Part shown: in pieces, positions 5,762 to 9,688 of the stretch
Layout: every line of letters begins with the position of its first letter
How positions within the stretch are numbered: position 1 is the first letter of the stretch
From: Clostridia bacterium
Lineage (GTDB): Bacteria > Bacillota > Clostridia > Oscillospirales > CAG-272
Direction of reading: 5' to 3'
DNA length: 9,688 nucleotides
Assembly: GCA_017540285.1 (NCBI GenBank)
Contig: JAFYBI010000139.1
Coordinates: 1-9,688 of the forward strand
Position numbers and translations under genes: made by a program
The notes under the pieces: generated by a model
Database searches by the model: none
What the model was told of the DNA's origin: nothing
Seen by the model: only the letters and a program-made list of their open reading frames with translations

Positions 5762-7519
5762 ATGAACATTCCGAGACCCGAGCATCCCCGCCCGCAGTTT
5801 GTCCGCGACACGTGGATGAATCTCAACGGAACCTGGGACTTTCTCTTTGACTTCGGCAACTCCGGCCGCGACCGGGGACTTTGGAAGGACGAAAACTTCG
5901 ATGCGGCGCGGGAAGAATCCCGGTTCCCCGTGACGATCACGGTGCCGTTCTGCCCGGAAAGCCGGCTCTCTGGGATCGGCTATACCGACTGGATCGCCGC
6001 CGTGTGGTACCGCCGGACCTTCGCGCTCGACGAGGCGCAGACGGCCGGACGGGTGCTGCTGCACTTCGGGGCGGTCGATTATCACTGCGCCGTGTGGATC
6101 AACGGGCAGAAAGCCGGCGAGCACACGGGCGGGTATTCGTCCTTCACCTTCGATATCACCGCTCTCGTGAAGCCGGGGGAAAACACCGTCACCCTGTGGG
6201 CGGAGGACAACAACCGCAGCGGGACCCAGCCCTACGGCAAGCAGTCGATGCGCTATCAGAGCTATGGGTGCAGCTACACCCGGACGACCGGGATCTGGCA
6301 GACGGTCTGGCTCGAGTTCACGCCGGCGGAGGCGATCTCCCGCGTGAAGCTCACCCCCCTCGTCGCGAACCGCGCGCTTCTCATCGACGCGGAGGTCACG
6401 GGCGGAAAAACCGTCACGGCGGAGGCGTTCTATGACGGGCGGCCCGTCGGACGGGCGTCTGCGGACGTGACGGGAGGGCGCGCGCATCTCGATCTCGCCC
6501 TCTCCGAGCTCCATCTCTGGGACGTCGGGATGCCGGAGCTCTACGATCTCGTCCTGACGCTCGACGGCGGCGACGTGCTGAATAGCTATTTCGGAATGCG
6601 GTCGGTCGAGGTGAAAAAGGACGGCTTCTATCTCAACGGACGGCCGGTGTTCCTGCGCACGGTGCTCGATCAGGGCTTCAATCCCGAGGGCGTCTACACC
6701 GCGCCGGACGACGATTTCCTGCGCCGCGACATCGAGCTCTCGATGGACCTCGGCATGAACGGCGCGCGCCTGCATCAGCGGGTCTTCGAAGAGCGGACGC
6801 TGTACTGGGCGGATCGGCTCGGCTATCTCGTCTGGGGCGAATACGCCGACGGTCACCGCCTGAACGACGCGGGCGGCATCGCCTCGTTCCTGCCCGAGTG
6901 GATGGAGACCGTGCGCCGCGATTACTCCCACCCGTCGATCATCGGCTGGTGTCCGGAAAACGAGTCCTACTGGGCGCACGACGTCGATCCGATCTGCCAG
7001 CGCGTGTACTACGCCGTGACGAAGGAGATGGACCCGACGCGTCCGTGCATCGATTCCTCCGGCGGCGTGCATTATGTGACGGATATGTACGACATCCACG
7101 ATTACGAGCAGGATCCCGCCCGGTTCAAGGCGAGCTTCGATAAGATGCTCGACGACCCGGGGTACGTCCACAACCCGATCCATCAGGAGCAGCTGCGGCA
7201 GAACGTCTACGAGGGCCAGCCCGTCTGGGTGTCCGAATACGGTGGGACCTTCTGGAATCCCGACGAGCCGGGCGGATGGGGCTACGGCAACGCGCCGAAG
7301 ACCGAGACGGAGTTTGCCGCGCGGTATGCCGGGCTGACGGGGGTGCTGATCGACAATCCGCGCATCTGCGGCTTCTGCTACACCCAGCTCACGGACGTGG
7401 AACAGGAGCAGAACGGCCTGTACAAATACGACCGGAGCCGGAAATTCTCCGATGAGGTTTACGACGCCATCCGCGAGGCTAACGTCCGCCGCGCGGCGAT
7501 GGAAAAGGACCCCGAATAA
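5762..7519 (+). CDS. Glycoside hydrolase family 2 beta-glycosidase
   Basis: GH2 enzymes are retaining beta-glycosidases (galactosidase, glucuronidase, mannosidase and others). The 585-residue protein shows the jelly-roll sugar-binding domain (about 15-185, with LNGTWDF at 21-27 and the TTGIWQTVWLE stretch at 175-185), an Ig-like domain (about 190-283) and a TIM barrel (about 284-575). The barrel contains HPSIIGWCPENES, where N400-E401 is the NE motif and E401 the acid/base. PVWVSEYGG holds the nucleophile E492. DVEQEQNGLY (545-554) is typical of the small unclassified GH2 branch of about 600 residues without C-terminal modules. The NxK pair that marks beta-glucuronidases is absent, so glucuronidase is unlikely. 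No signal peptide is seen, so it should act on imported substrates. GAGGAGG lies 7 nt before the ATG. It is the last gene of the operon, with a strong terminator 8 nt past its stop. Exact substrate is undetermined. Confidence 0.93.
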   Translation: MNIPRPEHPRPQFVRDTWMNLNGTWDFLFDFGNSGRDRGLWKDENFDAAREESRFPVTITVPFCPESRLSGIGYTDWIAAVWYRRTFALDEAQTAGRVLLHFGAVDYHCAVWINGQKAGEHTGGYSSFTFDITALVKPGENTVTLWAEDNNRSGTQPYGKQSMRYQSYGCSYTRTTGIWQTVWLEFTPAEAISRVKLTPLVANRALLIDAEVTGGKTVTAEAFYDGRPVGRASADVTGGRAHLDLALSELHLWDVGMPELYDLVLTLDGGDVLNSYFGMRSVEVKKDGFYLNGRPVFLRTVLDQGFNPEGVYTAPDDDFLRRDIELSMDLGMNGARLHQRVFEERTLYWADRLGYLVWGEYADGHRLNDAGGIASFLPEWMETVRRDYSHPSIIGWCPENESYWAHDVDPICQRVYYAVTKEMDPTRPCIDSSGGVHYVTDMYDIHDYEQDPARFKASFDKMLDDPGYVHNPIHQEQLRQNVYEGQPVWVSEYGGTFWNPDEPGGWGYGNAPKTETEFAARYAGLTGVLIDNPRICGFCYTQLTDVEQEQNGLYKYDRSRKFSDEVYDAIREANVRRAAMEKDPE

Positions 7520-7526
7520 GACGTCA

Positions 7527-7562
7527 GAAAAGGCGCGGACCCGCTTGGGATCCGCGCTTTTC
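7527..7562. terminator. Bidirectional intrinsic terminator between convergent operons
   Basis: GCGCGGA (7533-7539) pairs with TCCGCGC (7551-7557), and CCC (7540-7542) with GGG (7547-7549), across a GCTT loop with one bulged A. GAAAA before the stem (7527-7531) can pair with TTTTC after it (7558-7562). That gives a U-rich tail in both directions. It lies 8 nt after the GH2 stop and 24 nt after the minus-strand DUF1638 stop, so one hairpin serves both operons. Confidence 0.88.
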
Positions 7563-7586
7563 GATTGCTTTGTTTTGACCGGGCGT

Positions 7587-8342
7587 TCAGGATTCGTCTC
7601 CCTCCCGGACGGCGCGCAGCTTCCTGCCGGAATAGTCCGCCGCGACGATCTCGCCGGGTTTCAGGATCAGGAATTCGTCGTCGTTCCATGTGCCGTCCGT
7701 CATCATGCGCAGAAGCCGGAGATCGCCGTCGAGCTCGCGCAGCTGCCAGCCCTTTTGCCCGGCCTCCTCAGATGCCCGCCGCAGATGATCGGGAGAATCG
7801 TGCACGTCCGAATGGATATAGCCGAGTGTCGAATAGTTCTTCTCCCAGCTCGATTCGATCTCGATGAGGTAATCCGCGTTGTCCTCGCCGAACCGCTCCG
7901 CGTATGCGAGCCACCGGCGCCGTTTGAAATCGTCGCTGTCGAACAGCCGCCCGCTCTGCTCCAGCCAGCCGCTGTTGAGCCAGTACGCGCCCTTCGCTTC
8001 GGCGAATTCCTTCAGATACCTTTCCTCGGAGCCCATGAAGAGCGCGATGCAGTCGTCCGTGCGCGGGATGACGATCGGAATGTCGCGGCAGCGGATCCCG
8101 ACGACCGCCTTGGAGCAGAGCCCGTAGCCGAGGACGATGGCGTCCGGACGGTGTTCGAGCTCCCCGGTCTCCATCTGACAGTACAGCTCATCCACCGCGC
8201 CGATGAGCCGAGCGCAGAGCTTCTCCGGGGTGTTGTGCAGGCCGCGTCCCACCCACGTCAGATCGACCTGGTTGTCGCTCGCTGCTGCCAGATAGCTGAG
8301 CTCACGCTCGAAGATCCGACAGGCGATGATGTGGATGCGCAT
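7587..8342 (-). CDS. DUF1638 domain-containing protein
   Basis: The 251-residue protein matches DUF1638 by its motif series: IIACRIFEREL near the N-terminus (5-15, with C8), LGYGLCSKAV (71-80, C76), PRTDDCIALFMGSEERY (93-109, C98) and a WLNSGWLE segment (121-128). The family is small, cytoplasmic and uncharacterised. It is best known from anaerobes, often near corrinoid or methyl-transfer genes; that is from memory. The three conserved cysteines with H36 suggest a metal or cofactor site, an inference. The start is supported by GGGAGGAA 6 nt upstream, inside the tail of the esterase gene; the two genes are 3 nt apart and so cotranscribed. It ends at the shared terminator. Length is normal. No one-carbon or corrinoid gene is visible here, so its role beside an esterase is unclear. 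Confidence 0.85.
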   Translation of the reverse strand: MRIHIIACRIFERELSYLAAASDNQVDLTWVGRGLHNTPEKLCARLIGAVDELYCQMETGELEHRPDAIVLGYGLCSKAVVGIRCRDIPIVIPRTDDCIALFMGSEERYLKEFAEAKGAYWLNSGWLEQSGRLFDSDDFKRRRWLAYAERFGEDNADYLIEIESSWEKNYSTLGYIHSDVHDSPDHLRRASEEAGQKGWQLRELDGDLRLLRMMTDGTWNDDEFLILKPGEIVAADYSGRKLRAVREGDES

Positions 8343-8345
8343 GGG

Positions 8346-9434
8346 TCATTCCTCCCGGAACAAAAGCGGCAGAAAGTCCCGGATGCACCGGCGCCACACG
8401 CTCCAGTCGTGACCGCCGGGGAAGGTGCGCCGCACGGTCTTCACGGGCTTGTCCGCGAGAAGCGCGTCGTCGTGTTCGAAGCTGGCGAAGAACTGGTCCT
8501 CCGTCCCCATCGCGCGATAGAAGACGCGGAAGGCTTCGTTGAAAACGTCCGGCGTGTCGAGAATGGCGAGATGCGGCTCCTTGGCCCCCGCGTGCGGGAA
8601 GCTGAGGAATCCGCTGAAAAGTCCCGCGTAGCCGAAAAGCTCGGGATGGGAGAGCGTGGTCGTGCTGGTCTGATAGCTGCCCATGCTGAGGCCCGCCATC
8701 GCGCGGCTCCATTTGTCCGTCCTGACGGGGAAGCGCGCTTCGATGAACGGGATGAGATCGGTGAGGAGGAATTCCGGGAACAGGGCGCGTCCCATCGGCT
8801 CCCGGCCCGGCGCGCGCATCATGCCGTTCGCCATGACGATGAGCATTTCCTCCATCCTGCCTTCGGCGAGCAGGCGGTCCGCGATCCGGCCGACATGTCC
8901 CTGATGGACCCACCCGGTCTCGTTCTCGCCGTAGCCGTGCTGGAGGTAGAGGACGGGATATTTCTTCGCGGGATCGAAGGCCGCGGGCGTCCAGACGAGG
9001 GCGATCTCGTGCTTGCCCGTGACGGACGAGGGAACATAGAGACGCGTGACGGCGCCGTGATCAACGCCGTCGAGCTGATCCCAGTCTTCCTCGCCGGGGA
9101 CCGGAACGTCCACGAAGTTCATCGGGCGGCAGCAGCCGTAGCCGATCGGGAGATACGGATCGAGAACGTCCGCGCCGTCGATCTTGAGAAAGAAATACTT
9201 GAATCCCCGTCCGAGATCGACGTCTCCTTCCCACATCCCGTTTTCTCGGCGGGCGAGCTCGGTGACATGGCCGAACTGATCGATCGCGACATGTTGCGCG
9301 TTCGGCGCTTTCAGACGGAAGAAGACGGTCCCGTCCGGGTTGAAGCGGAAGCATTGGTCGCCGTCGCGGTTCGGTTCTCCGGCGTAGGGATCGAAGGAGA
9401 CGGCGGTATCGAGGGGCTGACAGAGGTTCGGCAT
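8346..9434 (-). CDS. CE1-like esterase with N-terminal E-set/CBM48-like domain
   Basis: This 362-residue alpha/beta-hydrolase probably removes acyl groups (acetyl or feruloyl type) from a carbohydrate or related ester. Residues about 24-110 form an early-set beta sandwich (FRFNPDGTVFFRLKAPNAQ, then MWEGDVDLGRGFKYFFLKI). The hydrolase domain runs from about 128 to the end. It contains LQHGYGENETGW (164-175) as the oxyanion region, GLSMG (248-252) with nucleophile S250, GTEDQF with probable acid D313, and GGHDWSVW with H342. The triad is complete. No signal peptide is seen, so it is predicted to be cytoplasmic. The start at 9434 is chosen because AAAGGAG lies 6 nt upstream; a longer start at 9473 would put this site inside the gene. 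It is the first gene of the minus-strand pair, from a promoter about 66 nt upstream. It could process acylated glycosides for the convergent glycosidase operon, but no shared regulation is visible. Confidence 0.88.
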   Translation of the reverse strand: MPNLCQPLDTAVSFDPYAGEPNRDGDQCFRFNPDGTVFFRLKAPNAQHVAIDQFGHVTELARRENGMWEGDVDLGRGFKYFFLKIDGADVLDPYLPIGYGCCRPMNFVDVPVPGEEDWDQLDGVDHGAVTRLYVPSSVTGKHEIALVWTPAAFDPAKKYPVLYLQHGYGENETGWVHQGHVGRIADRLLAEGRMEEMLIVMANGMMRAPGREPMGRALFPEFLLTDLIPFIEARFPVRTDKWSRAMAGLSMGSYQTSTTTLSHPELFGYAGLFSGFLSFPHAGAKEPHLAILDTPDVFNEAFRVFYRAMGTEDQFFASFEHDDALLADKPVKTVRRTFPGGHDWSVWRRCIRDFLPLLFREE

Positions 9435-9463
9435 GAGGTGCTCCTTTCTGTTCGTTCGGTTCT

Positions 9464-9483
9464 GCCCGCACACATCGGCGGGC
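9464..9483 (-). promoter_or_regulatory. Leader hairpin of the esterase transcript
   Basis: Within the minus-strand leader, GCCCGC (9483-9478) pairs with GCGGGC (9469-9464) across an 8-nt loop. It sits between the predicted transcription start near 9493 and the ribosome binding site at 9447-9441, leaving that site free. The kinase leader has a similar hairpin at 433-453. A stabilising role is possible; a short GC-rich stem may also arise by chance in such DNA. Confidence 0.3.
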
Positions 9484-9499
9484 GCGTTCTGCCGCTCCC

Positions 9500-9528
9500 A
9501 TTATAATATAGACGGCGGGAAAAATCAA
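9500..9528 (-). promoter_or_regulatory. SigA-type promoter of the esterase-DUF1638 pair
   Basis: Read on the minus strand, TTGATT (9528-9523) and TATAAT (9505-9500) are separated by 17 nt. The -10 box is perfect; the -35 box matches four of six bases. The leader to the ATG at 9434 is about 58 nt. It is divergent from the promoter at 9611, with about 80 nt between the two -35 boxes, which would allow a shared regulator site. Confidence 0.75.
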
Positions 9529-9610
9529 TGGGGAAAATGAACCGTTCCCCCTGTCTGTGTGGATTTCGCCGCATTTTTGCGTTTTTTTCGCAGGTTTTTC
9601 GGCAATTCTG
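9529..9610. other. Spacer between divergent promoters with T-rich tract
   Basis: This gap between two divergent promoters has T-runs at 9574-9578, 9582-9588 and 9595-9599, unlike the GC-rich surroundings. A short CGCA/TGCG stem (9570-9573 with 9578-9581) precedes the T7 run. The T-rich part lies directly upstream of the -35 box at 9611 and could act as an UP element for that promoter. The stem is too short to call a terminator. No clear operator palindrome was found. Confidence 0.35.
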
Positions 9611-9639
9611 TTGACTTTGCCCGCGCGGGACGCTACAAT
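9611..9639 (+). promoter_or_regulatory. SigA-type promoter of the right-edge gene
   Basis: TTGACT (9611-9616) and TACAAT (9634-9639) each match five of six consensus bases and are separated by exactly 17 nt. Transcription should start near 9646, about 26 nt before the ATG at 9672. Confidence 0.8.
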
Positions 9640-9671
9640 AAGGGCAGAAGAATCATACCGGAGCGTATACC

Positions 9672-9688
9672 ATGGGAAAAAGAGTGTT
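9672..9688 (+). CDS. Start of a gene cut by the window edge
   Basis: An ATG at 9672 follows a CCGGAG ribosome binding site with 8 nt spacing and a good promoter at 9611. Only MGKRV can be read before the window ends, so no function can be given. The leader sequence GGAGCGTATACCATG is nearly identical to the one before the kinase gene at 458-471, which supports this start. Confidence 0.6.

Noticed and set aside
4078..7183. Long minus-strand frames (4078-5940 and 5714-7183) under the last two operon genes
   Set aside because: Same composition artefact; no recognisable motif, and the sense strand holds intact enzymes with strong ribosome binding sites.
9435..9473. Longer N-terminus of the esterase starting at 9473
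   Set aside because: The extra 13 residues would contain the AAAGGAG ribosome binding site and the leader hairpin; no site precedes the 9473 start.
7452..9506. Plus-strand frame of 684 codons covering the minus-strand pair
   Set aside because: It runs across the GH2 stop and the terminator and antisense to both minus-strand genes. The product has no domain, while the minus strand encodes a complete catalytic triad and DUF1638 motifs.
1..9688. Insertion sequence, phage or other mobile gene
   Set aside because: No transposase, integrase, terminal inverted repeats or target duplications were seen, and base and codon use are even across the window.

Overview
The window is high-GC bacterial DNA with tightly packed genes. 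It has strong AGGAGG-type ribosome binding sites, sigma-70/SigA-type promoters with 17-18 nt spacers, and GC-rich hairpin terminators. Together with a GH4 glycosidase of the phospho-glycosidase type and a DUF1638 protein, this suggests a GC-rich member of the Bacillota (Clostridia), probably from a gut-like or other anaerobic habitat. The taxonomic call is an inference; no rRNA or marker gene is present.

Layout: (i) Bases 1-381 hold no gene but carry a run of perfect hairpins, apparently a palindromic intergenic element followed by a terminator-like hairpin. (ii) A promoter at 382-411 drives a six-gene plus-strand operon (469-7519): PfkB-family sugar kinase, GH4 NAD-dependent glycosidase, an unrecognised 154-residue protein, a PHP-domain metal hydrolase, an unrecognised 504-residue protein that looks like a TIM-barrel glycosidase with a C-terminal beta domain, and a GH2 beta-glycosidase. 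Gaps are 11-28 nt, with one 20-nt overlap. (iii) A probable bidirectional terminator (7527-7562) separates this operon from a convergent minus-strand pair: a CE1-like esterase with an N-terminal E-set domain (promoter at 9528-9500), then a DUF1638 protein 3 nt downstream. (iv) At the right edge a divergent plus-strand promoter leads into the first codons of a further gene.

Functional reading: all recognisable enzymes lack signal peptides and so are predicted to be cytoplasmic. They would suit breakdown of an imported, possibly acylated or phosphorylated, glycoside: two to three glycosidases of different mechanism, a sugar kinase, a PHP hydrolase that could act on a phosphate ester, and a nearby esterase. 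The plus-strand operon has a start and an end within the window and encodes no transporter and no transcription factor, so uptake and regulation must be encoded elsewhere. The two unrecognised proteins (2818-3282 and 4219-5733) in this otherwise legible sugar operon are the best candidates for undescribed biology.
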